Positions 35,872 to 47,604 of a DNA stretch of 64,000 bases are shown here, in pieces. The position numbers and the translations under genes were made by a program. The notes beneath the pieces were generated by a model that saw nothing but the letters and a program-made list of their open reading frames with translations, was not told where the DNA came from and made no database searches. The DNA is from Hysterangium stoloniferum (taxonomy: Eukaryota; Basidiomycota; Agaricomycetes; Hysterangiales; Hysterangiaceae): assembly GCA_015178975.1 (NCBI GenBank), contig WHVD01000244.1, forward strand, positions 1 through 64,000, read 5' to 3'. Position 1 is the stretch's first letter. Every line of letters starts with the position of its first letter.

Positions 35872-38030
35872 ATGTTGAACTTCAGCAATACCAAGCACAC
35901 GCTCCTGCCTTCACTCATCCCCTCATCCCAGATGATGATGAAGACCGCTTTTCCTAATACATACGGTCAGGCTCAGAATCAGATCCAAACATCAAGTCCG
36001 AATCAGGCTCTAGCTGCAATTCCCCGTCTAGGTACTTGCAGCGGTATTGACATGAAAATCTCCATAGCCTTCAATACTAGCAACAATATGCCCTTCAATA
36101 CCCTATCTCACCGCCTGTTGACATGCCGTCCCCTCACTGGACCCTGTGAATTTAGAGACTATGCGTCATCGACGAGCGCAAGTGTTAGTCTTAACCCTCC
36201 GGAAGTCGTGAGAGGGTTTATGTTTGGCGCGAAGGGGTGGAGGAATGAGGGGACTTTGGGATCTGGAGGTGGGGACTTTGTGTGCAGCAGCAGCGGGCGC
36301 GAGAGGGCCAAGGTTTAATGGGATATCGCTCACGGGATCGGAGCCAGTTTTGAGGTCGGGTGCATCGATGTCAACTGCGTATCCGCATAGCGTTTCAGGT
36401 GTCGTTGGGGGCAGGGGCGAAGCAGGCGGTACGGGTCCGACCACAGTAGTCGCAGCTATCCCCACAATCGCAATCCTAGTGTAGCCAGCTCCACAATCAA
36501 AGTTCCAGCGCCGCACCGCAACACCAACCTCACACCCAATCTTGATCCCAATCTCAACCCCACTTCAAGCGACAACAACGACCCCATATCAGTCTTACGA
36601 CGCCTTGGCAAAACTCCTTTCCAAACCCTCGCAGCCGCAGTCGCAATCGCATACTTGATCACAACCTCAACCACAATTGCGACCCGGACTGGTACTTTTG
36701 CTCTCTACGGCTGCACGGATTGTGGCTGAAGGGCACAAACTGCTGCTGGACAACAGGCTCAGGCGTAGCGGCAGAGTCAAGCGGGGAAACATGATCAAAA
36801 TTAACGACCACATCGTCATCAATCTCCAGGTGCTAGTGTAAGAAGTATTGTGCCTGCGCCTGCATCAAGGCAGGGTAGGAGTGGAAGTGGCGACAGGTGG
36901 GTTGGATGTACATTCAGATGTGGAGATTGTGAAGCTCACTATAGACTATGTTGTTTGTCTTTGTCTTTGCAGGGGCAGTGGTTGAGCGTGTAGTGAAAGG
37001 AACGGGAGTGACGAGGAGGTGCCTTGGGATGAAGAGTTAGAGAGGAAGTGAAGGAAGGTTGTAGGTGAGAAGGAAGGACAGTGCGAGGAACCAACACAAA
37101 AACACCAAGCTGGAGATCGACAAAATCATCTCGTTTGTGCTATAAAACCTATTCCCTCCACCGTTCATTCCACCACCTACACACGCTCCCCTCTCGTTCT
37201 GCGCTGATGGGTATGCTTGCGCGGCTTAGTCTCAAAGAGGCGTGTGTTGTTTTGAAACCCGCTTCTTCAACGTCATCGTCATCATCAACAATAAAAAGTG
37301 AAGGATGTTCCGAGGCCAAGCTGAAACGCGCCACTACCTATGACGAAGACGACTTTGAACAGAATTCGAATCTGCAACCAACGAAGGATTTATTACTTCG
37401 ACAGATAATATCTCGCCCCAGGGCCTGCTGCCAACCTCCCACCGAAGGGTCTTGGGAACGCGCGGTGCCCCACCCGCTATTCTCTCGAGTGGGTTAGTGG
37501 ATTGAGAGACTGCAAAGGAGTTGTTTGATATGTGAGTGACTCGTGATCCTAGGTTTTTCGATATTCGGTGTTGACTTTTCCTTTTCCAATGGTGGTAGAT
37601 ATGTTAGCGTAAGCAGTGTTTATCCTTCTTCCTTTCAAAAGACGAATGTTTATAGTGCTTTCTGCTATTTGTCAGCCCTTCGTATCCATCCTAAACCACG
37701 TTCTCCACACTGTCCAAAGCGATCTACGAACGGGACCTGTTCCTCTTCACCGCCGGTAAGTCCTTTCGCACTTCTTTCCCTTCCAGCCTTCTTTATAATA
37801 CAACTCGTATAAACATGCTAACCCCATAGACAGTTCTAGCAATCTCATCTCGCCACCTCCCCCTCCTGCCCAAGACTCCACAAATCGCCATGAACCTCCC
37901 TGAATACGCAGCAGCAACAGCCTTCATCGATGGCGTGAAGAGCGTTGAGATGGGGGAGGATAGGAGTTGGTTGTATGGGGCGGTTAGTCGGGCCTCTTTC
38001 TTTCTTCTTCCCCTTTTTTGGACGAATACA
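35872..38030 (+). pseudogene. Fungal-specific transcription factor relic, unit E
   Basis: An open segment at 35872-36318 (MLNFSNTKHTLLPSLIPSS.., Gln/Ser-rich) leads to the ATYDEDDF block near 37335-37360 and then the middle-homology-region fragments. ETAKELFD precedes an intron relic; FVSILNHVLHT is near 37685; a 74-bp intron (37756-37829, GTAAGT..TAG with GCTAACC) follows; then AISSRHLPLLP, MNLPEYAAATAFIDGVKSVEMG and EDRSWLYGAVSRA near 37890-38000. The IAM..AAA..FIDG.KSVE and EDRSWLY motifs are diagnostic of the fungal transcription-factor family. The stretch normally between them is deleted, and frames change before the intron. Confidence 0.6.
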
Positions 38031-38041
38031 CCAGAGTCGCG

Positions 38042-38717
38042 CTAGATCTTGAGAACCATACCCTGTAATACCTTCGTCGCATGCGCGATCACCACACGTG
38101 GCACCCTGCTCGTAATCGTCGCTTGGACAACTGCACCATTGTAAATACGCAGCGACATCGTGTCAAACAAACTCTTCAGCGCTGCAAGGGTGGGCACGAG
38201 ATTGATGAACCTGCGACTGCCGGACACGGACGGGTGCAGGAAGCTGTTTAGAGACTTGCGAGACACAACCGTGAAAGCGTGAACTCAGCTCGTCGCGATC
38301 GCGATCGCGCTTAGCGTGCGTGTTCTTGACTTTGGTTCTGCAGGATAGTGACAATAACCTGTACAGAAGGCTCAGAGTCAGGTTGCCCAACCGTACTCGT
38401 AGAAGCGCCTGGTTTACACTGATTGCGGCCCCGCTGCGAGTTTCTCCACTGGCATGGGAAAAGGCGCTGCGTCCCGCTTCCCAAGATTGCATAGCCGGAA
38501 CCAGTCTTGACTGACAGGTAGAAACGCCGTTTGTGGTGGGCGTGACGCAAGGCGAAGGGGCAGTAGGTAGTGCAGTGGAAATGGTAGATAACGGTGTCGG
38601 GTTGATTTCCATCCCTCTCCTAAAATGAAAGAGTGATTTTGCAGTAAAATGATATTGGACTGACGTTGGCGTTAGGGCATACAATGACAAACGCAAAGGC
38701 GCAGCGAGAGTAGACAT
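38042..38717 (-). other. Possible minus-strand coding region, unit E, unrecognised
   Basis: Two open minus-strand frames, 38717-38163 and 38266-38042, the second reading FINLVPTLAALKSLFDTMSL. Equivalent blocks occur in A. The coding strand is not settled and no domain is recognised. Confidence 0.25.
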
Positions 38718-40401
38718 GCCCAGAATGATATGTCCGCTTCAACCCACCATAACAAATGATAAAAGTGGTCAAATATCCAGTCGATCTTAGATTATGTAAG
38801 ATGGGCTAAATTTTGGGCGCCTTCAATCGAATCCTGGTGTGATTAGAAACCAAGGGGACGGCGGCAAATCCTCACAGTCGCAGTCATCGCAGTTCCAAGA
38901 ATGATAATACCAATCACATAAATTCACCAACCCAATCTCTCTTTCTATCAACCACAATCCCATTCCAAGCTAGACTTTCTTAGACGGGGATATTACTCTT
39001 TTTCAATATGCGCGTAGTCCGCGGGTTTGCAGCTGCACGCTAGATGTGTAGATGCATATACGAAGGAACAAGACACTCCTCGAACATCCTTTTCCATCCC
39101 GAGTTAGATTGGGTATTGGACCTCTTCCACCTCCATGTTTATCTATCCTCGCGGAGAATAGGATGGCAGTGGCAGCGCTCTCTACTCTTCCCTCCCTTTC
39201 CCGTCTGCGCATAATCGGTGGTTCGCATCCGTACGTCAGGCAATTGTGCGAGTGCAGACTCTTAGACCATACATACACCCTGAGCACTTGGGTGCATCGG
39301 GGTACGCAGATGCACATAAGGTGTATGTGCGAGTTTTGGATCGTTCCATTTCACCCCAACCTATCACTCCCAGCGTACGATCTTGTGGCGACGTGGATTT
39401 GAACCTCTTCCTCCGGCTAAGTCTGTCCTGCCTTGACACTCAAATAGTGGTGGATGCGTCTGTTTAAACTCTCTTTAACACCTTTTTATTGTTTCTATTT
39501 ACTCTCTCTTCTCTTCTTTTGATACCTTATTCTATTCCCCCCGCTTTCCTTTCGGAATCCACTCAGAATCGTACTAGCCTTCTTCTCTGGATGAATGTGT
39601 ATTCCCCCTGCCCTCCTACCCACAACCCAACAACCACCCAGCTTTCGACGCTGTGAAACCACGACGCTATGCTGTGTTGTTAAAGGCCGAAAGCCGCAGA
39701 CACCAAGTGTGAGGGAGGCGTTATTCGCTATGATAAATCTCTATTCCACCGTCCTGTCAGCCACGCTCCTCTCACAACCAACAACAACAACCTACTGACC
39801 TACTCGTACAGTCCCGCGAAAAAAACGCCATATTAAAGACCTCCTGGCATCCTACGAACTGTCGCCATACGGTACAACTATCACGTTCGCGGGTGGAAAT
39901 ATCCTTGAAGCGTTTGAGGGCGGAGGTGTCGGTAGTCGTTTCAGAAAAAAAAAAAAAACTTGTTAGATGGTCACATTGGGAAGAATTCAACGGAAGCTAA
40001 ATGATTCTCCGGGCACTCTTTCATGATAAGCTATACGCAAAAGTATCTCTCTGTCTGGGGGGATGAAGTATATTCTATTTCGCTCTCCCCTGGCATGAGC
40101 CAGTTGAGGATTGCCGGGGTTTGGGCGGGTGGCATGGCTGTTGTTCCCTCTCCTCATACGCCCCCACAAATAAAGAAAAAGAAAACGCAATAAACTGGCA
40201 TCTGTAAATATATTGGGAGAAAATTAAGATCGGCGTGGGTGTGGCAAGAGATGTGATTAGTAATGAGTGTTTACATTTTATTTATAGAGATCTGATTGAG
40301 AGGAATAGTAGCAGCCCGCTGAATTACTAACTAAAACAGTGTTCCAGGGTACTTTAAGAATCCACCTCACATCGTCCCTCGCATCGATTGAAAGCGGTCA
40401 T
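38718..40401. other. Unit E tail, no gene recognised
   Basis: Shared tail with a pyrimidine-rich tract near 39490-39560, a poly-A run near 39945-39960 and the GAATGTGTATTCCCC block. ORFs here change length between units. Confidence 0.5.
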
Positions 40402-40786
40402 TTCTTCGTGGCAGAGTTTTGGCTATGAAGTGGCGATCGAGGATTGAACAAAGCGCTTGGTGAGGGCCTGAATCAGACAAATGTCCGCATGGATTAGTGA
40501 GTCATTGTTGCCGACGGTCTGGCGGGGATGATAGACTTTTAAGTGGGATCCTTTGTAACGTCACCATCGTCCATAGATCCACTGCACTTTCCTCCGAGGC
40601 TAGTGTTCACAATATGTTCACCGCTAGTCTAAGGAGGGTACAGGGATTATACAAAGCGATTGTATGCGCTCTTAAATTCCCCCAACTAAGTAGGTTCCTA
40701 CAGCTATGAAATCCGCCTCCAGAGCGGGTTAGATAAAAGGCAACGATGCTGGTTTGGTTGGGATATGTAGGCGTTATCCGAGATGA

Positions 40787-42725
40787 TTAATAACCCAGCC
40801 AAATTGATATTTCAGAAGGTGAACCATATGTGTTTAACACTGATATCAAGCTCGAGTTAGACGTTACCGACACACCAGTGAAGGGTGTGGCAATTACGCA
40901 TAAGAAGGAACGAGCGATGAGAACTAAACATTCAAGACGCTCAAGGTGAAGTGAGTCGCTGATTGAACCACGCATTGTTTTACAATGTCGAAGGAAACGC
41001 AGAAGAATGGCGATGCTATTGAGGCTGCGCACAGTGGTACACGCGGATTCGGGGTCGGAAGATTCCGCTATCAGCTGCAGAGTAACCAAGATTATTCGTT
41101 CGCCAGACGCTAAGAGCGGCCGATCTGGACTTGTTTGCATCAAAATCAGACTGGTAGGAGAATTTCATGAGAGGAGGTAAGACAATACTGGAAGGTAAAC
41201 ATTGTAAACATACCGCAGGATGGGCCCAATGAGTGAAAACACCACATTCAGCTGGCTGATGTGATCGGTGCGAAGTGTGTTGTTGAAGAAGAAGAGCTGC
41301 ACGGCCCGGGTATCATAGAACAGTAAATATGTGTAAAAATCATCATGAAGTGTCAAGGATGCAATATCCAAGTTTATGTCGTCCACTATAACCTCCAATA
41401 CAGCTCCAGCAATATCTTGAAACCATGCATCTTGTTGTATGCAATTAATGAAAAGCCGTATACGATGATCATTATATCCATACAACCGTCGTTGCTGGCC
41501 ATTTTGTCTGTTTTGGTCTTCGTCAGCAGGATGAAAAGATGTGATGGCGGACGCACGGTTGTAACCAGAATTCAAAGTACCCTTTGATCGCAGTGACCTC
41601 CTCTACGGACAGCTGACGCACGTGGCAAATTTTTTCCACAATACACACAAGGCCAATAACGGGATTTGGATATTGACTACCAAAGCATGATAAATATCGG
41701 GCGAGTTGCACGATAAATGTTGATGCAACCTCATCTAAGTTGGTGTGTAGCGGTGACTCGATTACAGTATTATAAAGGGATGACGTGATTGCAGCTGACG
41801 TATTATTTCCATCTGTCCATCGAGTGCCGGGGCAAAGTATCAGGGCCCAACCCAAGCATGTCACAAGCTCTGTAGCGTGACTTTTGTTAATTTGGTATGA
41901 ACCCACCCAGCAGTCACGTAAGATCGACACGGCCCGTTTTCGAATTTGAGGCGAGTATGAGGGTCTGTGAAGACATAAGTATTTCGAATATATTCAATGA
42001 TTGGCGCGGAGTCAACCCTACCTACACAAATCAATGCTCTCTTGAATTAGACGTCCCAGTCTTGGGAGAGTCAAATACTTTTGTGAGAACCTGTCACGCG
42101 CGCCGTGCGAAAGCACTCTATGTGCAATTTGCTCGTACACCGTCAACTTTGCCATCAGTGAAGTTTTCTTTGCAATGTAAAGGACTTTCATCCCAACCCT
42201 TTCCAAACCTACTCCACCATAATACCCGAGTCCTATTTCAATACTTGCAGATGTGCCATCATCCTGTGAGGCCGCTCCCCAGTCATGACTGCGATATGGG
42301 CTCGGCTTGGATGCGGTGTCCGTGGGCCTCCCTGGCATCGTAACAATAAGCGGTGGGTCATGGTAACTCGTTTCTCCTTGACACTGAAATGCACAGAATG
42401 TCATACAGAGTACATGATAATAGCATTGTACTTTACTTACCAACTCGTCAACCCAAACCTCTACATGATTTTCAGACAATGGTATGTGCTGGCCATCATC
42501 GGGTGCCAGGTAACATATATCATGCCTGGGTTCATTACAGCTCCATCGTTCTCGGAGCTTCAACCGGAATCTTTCTCTCATCCTCGTCTCAATGATCTGC
42601 TCCAGTTCCTCTGAGCTCAATACACCTGGGGAAATCAAAGGTGGTAACTCCTCAACATCTTCGAGGAGGGCTTCAGTCGTTGCCGAATCGTGATTCCCCA
42701 GACTCGCCTCGTTGAAAGTAGACAT
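40787..42725 (-). CDS. Four-exon family protein, 581 aa, unit F (intact)
   Basis: Unrecognised function; paralogue of the unit B protein. Exons are 42725-42022, 41964-41581, 41507-41214 and 41150-40787, total 1,746 nt, in frame. Introns are 57, 73 and 63 bp with conserved borders. It is the longest copy: it has both the AHRVLSHGARDRFSQ insertion in exon 1 and the extra YQINKSHA codon in exon 2. The C-terminus ends SPSEISIWLGY, close to unit C. Exon length differences from other copies are multiples of three. Confidence 0.75.
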
Positions 42726-43426
42726 TAGTAGGTAGCAGTCGTACTTACATTAGAAGGGGGTGCGGCGCTTTTATGCAGCAGTCAGTCGGAACAGCCTTGT
42801 GGCCGTGCCTACACAGGATTTACGGCAGTTCATCCCTGCCTTCGTAAAGAAGGTGCCCTCACCCCTCCCTCAACCATATAGGCTGCAGTGTACCAAGCTA
42901 CCTTACTACTTTCTTACGCCTTCCGCTGAAGGCTCACAGCTTCCAATAATAGTTTGGTCGATTGTCACCCTCATAGAATAGTATTTCTGGTGTTCTTGAG
43001 CGTCAGAGTTGAAATTAAAACCGCTGTTCTGTTATTCGAGAATTGACATTGTCATGTATAATATAAATACAGTCCAGAGCGATGCTTCCCGCCTGCTGCC
43101 TCAAGTTGGCGCTGTCAACCTCAGTCTTTATCAGGCGAGATTCGCGCTATCGTGCTTGCTCAGAGTCATCTCGTTGGGAGTAGACATTGGTGGACAGCAG
43201 TCGTACTGATACCAGGAGGGGATGCAGCCTTTCTATGGCGCAGTCAGCCTGAGAGTAATTTCGAGCTATAGTCTTGTGGCCGTGCTTGTACAAGGATACA
43301 CTGCCGCGGTGAACCCTTTTTGGAGCACCGCAAATGCTTCCCAAGGAGATAAAATTTGATAATGAATTTTGTTTTGTACCAAACGTTATTTAAAATAGAT
43401 ATTTTAGGTCATACAAAGATGGAATT
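42726..43426. other. Unit F 5' flank and spacer
   Basis: As in the other units. The plus ORF 42760-42981 (MRRFYAAVSRN..) has a counterpart in C but not in A, and is not called a gene. Confidence 0.5.
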
Positions 43427-43818
43427 TGTAAGGCTGTCGGTATCAGCCTCACTCGGTCAACACGGACAGGACTAAGTTTTCTTTATTTTTACATCTCAGT
43501 AGGATACAAGGTGAATGCGAGGTTCCCTAGGGAAGAGTGGGGAAAGGATTAATGGTCAAGGAGAAGATATTCTATCACTATAAGATATGGGGTTTTTATA
43601 TAGAGTCAAGGTGAATGGGGTGGAAGAACAAGGAACCGCATGATCAGGCACAGGGGTGCTACTTAACAATAAAGTGGCGGATCAATGAGTGGCTGATGGG
43701 AGAGGTTGGTGATGATGACCGCATGATAAGGCACAAGGGTGCTACCAAATGGCGGAACAATGAGTGGTTGATGGAAGAGGTTGGTGATGACGTATGTGGT
43801 AAGGTGGCCAGGCTTACA
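43427..43818. mobile_element. 392-bp insertion, TGTAAGG..CTTACA, TSD GAATT
   Basis: GAATT at 43422-43426 and 43819-43823 flanks a segment whose ends are inverted repeats (TGTAAGGCTG and CCAGGCTTACA). Internally about 80 bp is duplicated (GCATGATCAGGCAC.. and GCATGATAAGGCAC..) and a TATATAG box lies near 43597. The ends are related to the 184-bp insertion in unit C. No protein is encoded. A solo LTR or terminal-repeat element of one family. Confidence 0.85.
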
Positions 43819-44123
43819 GAATTAAAGGTAACCTTTAAATTGAATTTAACAGCATTGTTTTTGCTGCATAAAATGAGTCATTTTAAGAGAACATTAAAAG
43901 GAAACAATAGTTGAAAATTAGATAGACTTTTGCAAGACTAAAACTATGGCATTTGATATCTAATTTAAGGAGTACTTAACTCCCATTCTGTTAGGTAATC
44001 GAGCCTTGAAGAATGCGCAAACGGAAAAATGAGACAGTGTATGTCTCAAAATGACATAATTAACTTCGGTTTGAATTTCCTCTTGAAATGTATTGTTATA
44101 TACGTGTAGTATAGTAAGGTGGA

Positions 44124-44153
44124 ACTCTCAGCGAATCGCATATCGCTGAGAGT
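44124..44153. repeat. Perfect hairpin near the left end of the Crypton
   Basis: ACTCTCAGCGA (44124-44134) and TCGCTGAGAGT (44143-44153) form an 11-bp perfect stem with an 8-base loop. The core recurs 16 bp before the right end. Possible recombinase-binding or terminus-marking site (inference). Confidence 0.8.
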
Positions 44154-45494
44154 AAGTCACTATATTTGTCCAGATTTACCCGTCACGCGGCGTAAATCTC
44201 GTCGACCCCCGTAAATCGCGGCATCGCGCCGGCACGACGGCCACGCCTCGCCGCACGGCAGAGACGTCCGGGGACCCGGCTCCAGGGGACCTTTGGCAAC
44301 TCACTCACTTCTACACCGCCGCTCACTCACGCGGGTTCCGCGCTCGCACGCACGCACGCACACTCTCCTCTCTCTTTCTTTTGTCGTAGTAAGATAGCAC
44401 CACCAACAAAGTCGCAGCGCGATTTATTTTATTTTATATATATAAATAAATAAATAATTATTTCCATTTGCACCACCAAAAAACTATTTTTTCTAGCGAG
44501 TTCTTTTTCATTGGGTAGGGGGGGGGGGCGGCGATGAGTTTTGTTATATCATTTATGGGACGTATAGACCCTGCCATATTCAAATTACCAATATAAATTA
44601 CATGAGTCCCATTTCTGGGAGAGCACGGCATGTTCCTTGATTTTTTATATAGCCATCTGTTTTCATTTTGGCTAGATTTACGGTGGTAAGAGCAGGTAAG
44701 ATAGGAGGTAAGTGAGCGCTTAGCGAGATTTACAGGTGGATTTACCGTGGATTTACCGTAGATTTACACATCCGGGCGGCACACTTCCAAATGGTTCTTC
44801 AAAAAAATTATAATTTATAACCAACAAATATATATATATATTTCTATACAAAAAATTGATTAATCTAGTGCAAGTTTGCACGGGCAGTTGCTCCTCGTCG
44901 TGTCACTCTCAGCGAAATTGCTTATGTAATGGTTCAAACCACCCCCACAACCTCGACCACTTTGAAGCGCCCGATTGACTCAGCATGTCTTCGCACATCC
45001 ATCCATCTTCATTCCATGTAACGTGGCTTCTCTGGTCTGGCTTGGTACGGTTCAGAACGTGGCATTCTCGATTCCACCATCGTCTTGCTGTATGGACATC
45101 GACAAATCCGATCCAGCAGGGAAACCTGCTGGCCTCGGTACACGCTCCCAACCGTATACTACCCACCACTGGGTCACCAAGATTCTCAGAGTTCGATGCA
45201 CGCGTAGGTCGGCACGAATCGACTATCTTATCACTCCCTTTGGACCAGGCTCAGTAGTAGACTCCTAATCAGTAATTCTGGATGGGCGAAACGGTCGGGG
45301 TAGCGGTATCCCCCTGATGAGAGCTCTCGTCGGCTCGAAACCGTTACTATCCCGTTTCCCCTAGCCACCCTCTACACTAGCTGACAAAGTTCAATCTTCG
45401 GAGACAACTGTTTGCGGCGAGTGATAAGGTGGTGGTCCGCCCAGCGGCGCTCTGGTGGACGCTGGTGACCTCGCGTTGTCAAGGTCACCTGGCT

Positions 45495-46110
45495 ATTCTC
45501 GCCAGTCACGGTACCCCCGTATCGCTCATCTCCACTCCAAGAGAGACACCACGTCGTGATCGAGGACGCGGTGGTGGATACAATAACAAAACCTGAAACC
45601 TACCGAGTAAGTCACTACCTACAGAAATAAGTCGCACCGATGCCGATGCCCTACCGCACTCCCCCAGCCCCACCCCATCTCTCTAATCTCTCCCGCCCGC
45701 CTGTCACGGTACTCGCATCGCCCATCTCTCGCCCATCTCTCTCTCTCTCTCTCTCTCTCCCTCTTCCGGCATTCTCGCCTGTCACGGTACCCCCGTATCG
45801 CCCATCTCCACTCCAAGACAGACACCACGTCGTGATCGAGGACGCGGCGGCGGACGCACCAGCGCCCTACCGCACCCCCCAGCCAGCCCGCCAGCCCCAC
45901 CCCATATCTCTCTCATCTCCCCCTCTTCCAGCATTCTCGCCAGTCACGGTACCCCCGTATCGCCCATCTCCACTCCAAGAAAGACATCACGTCGTGATCG
46001 AGGACGCGGCGGTGGACGCACCGATGCCCTACCGCACCCCATGTCTCTCTCTCTCTCTCCCCCCCTCTTCCGGCATTCTCGCCTGTCTCGGTACTCGTAT
46101 CGTCCATCCA
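45495..46110. repeat. Minisatellite-like repeats inside the Crypton
   Basis: The block ATTCTCGCC(A/T)GTCACGGTACC, then CGTATCGCCCATCTCCACTCC and CACCACGTCGTGATCGAGG, occurs at about 45495, 45770 and 45932, with a shorter variant at 46074. Spacing is 140-275 bp. The long plus-strand frame here (45640-46311) is a by-product of the repeats. Confidence 0.85.
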
Positions 46111-47604
46111 TCTCCATCCCGCCGCACCACCAAGACAAAGAGTCCCAGTTTACACCGCACCATCAACCCCGCCAAGCCACGCTGTCGTACAGCCAGGACT
46201 GCCTATATCCCAGCGCCACGTTTGGCGGCACACAAGAGAGCGGGAGGAGCAGCTATGAGGTGTCTGTCACCATCGTGGTGCGTATTCTCCGCTTCTACAA
46301 AGAGCGGTTGAAGTTGAACCACGACGACTGCCTCTGAATGCTCGTCATTTCTTATCATGCTATGTATATATGTCAACATTCTATTTACAGTACTAATGCT
46401 CCGTTTTACTTACATAGGATGTGGACTTTTAGCTCCTCATTCCTATGCGGGCTACCTCTGCATTCGCGGTCTAACTGACGACTGGACACGATATGATATG
46501 CCTTCATCACGGAAAACTGGAGTGCATCCGAAACGGAAGATATGACCCACTGGGGGCGACACGAGGTCAGGTTGTTACCATGAATCGCCTTGCTCTCTCT
46601 CTTGCTGTGGGCGAGACTGCCACAATGTAGTTGTGAGTTTCTTGACCCTGTTTTGGAAATGTGACTGGATTCTAATGGTATTTTATTAGGTTCCAAGCAT
46701 TATGGACACGTCTACCAACCCTACTACTGCATCTTCCGTTCCATCAGCCTGCCCCCATCCCAGAAAGCTACAGATACCGCTCCTGAGGATTCCTCCGTCC
46801 CAGCATCATCATCGTCCTCTTTTGCCCTCTTCAGGACGATGTCCTCTTCCGATGCCAAAACCAACGCCGCCCACCACCAAACCATCACCATCAGCAGCAA
46901 AAGGATCAGGCCTAGGAAGCACATCTGCAAGCGCTAGGGTATCGACAAGGAATGTGGGTGCAACACATGGTGCGTGTAACTACTTGAACTACTATCTCAC
47001 TAGTCAAAATGCTGATCGTCAACAACAGGTCATGTTTGCTTATTGGTGATGTCCTGTTTTTCATCATACATGGTGGCAAAACAACGGTCTTAAGGGCCTG
47101 AGTTAAACAGCATGTTATGCAGGACATACATGGTACGTTTCCTCCAAATACGGTTTCTTTCGATGATTACTGACCCCTACAATATAATCATTTTAGTGGC
47201 AAAGCATTCGCAGCATGAGAAACAATGTCTGACAACGTAACACCTTACCAACCCACCACTACCACCACTACCATCACTATAACAAATGTGATATGGTATG
47301 GGTGGTGAAGTCGAAGAGGAGCTCCCACCCCTTTTCCTTCTGCACCATCAATGAGGTGGCGATAGATAAGAGCTGGACTTGATTCTGGGGCGGGGTGGGA
47401 TCAATGGGGAAAAGAAGGGGTAGAACCAAATCGCGGTATTTTTCTTGTATATGTAGTTAAATATCGCCACATTGGATGTATTTTAAACCAATCTATGTGA
47501 ATGATCACTTTGAAAAAGTCACTGTATTCGTGTATTGTCTCAGATTGATTTATTGAGTAACAAGGGCAAAGTTTGCCTCCGCCTTCTCAAGGTTTGTCAA
47601 AGGG

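Larger units (their letters stand above)
29766..40401. repeat. Segmental tandem-repeat unit E (near full length)
   Basis: Contains all blocks in order: family gene, spacer, gene 2 region, short plus ORF relic, transcription-factor relic and tail. A deletion of about 370 bp at 32420 (CCATGTA to TTAAAGGTAACC) and two small LTR-like insertions (32448-32650, 33447-33671) are specific to this unit. The leading segment 29766-30174 has no gene. Confidence 0.95.
43990..47604. other. Crypton 5' non-coding / unassigned part
   Basis: Contains the hairpin (44124-44153), a GC-rich CpG-dense stretch (44170-44360), a run of eleven G near 44518-44528, repeated GATTTAC words (44165-44220, 44665-44770), an AT microsatellite near 44830, (TC)n near 45735-45760 and a minisatellite (45495-46110). 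Open frames at 45640-46311 and 46702-47049 are biased by repeats. A frame near 46770-46930 reads SSSSFALFRTMSSSDAKTN and then a basic run, but no complete gene could be built. Confidence 0.5.

Noticed and set aside
45640..46311. 223-codon open frame as a protein gene
   Set aside because: It is made of minisatellite copies and (TC)n, rich in Pro/Ser, with competing frames on the other strand.
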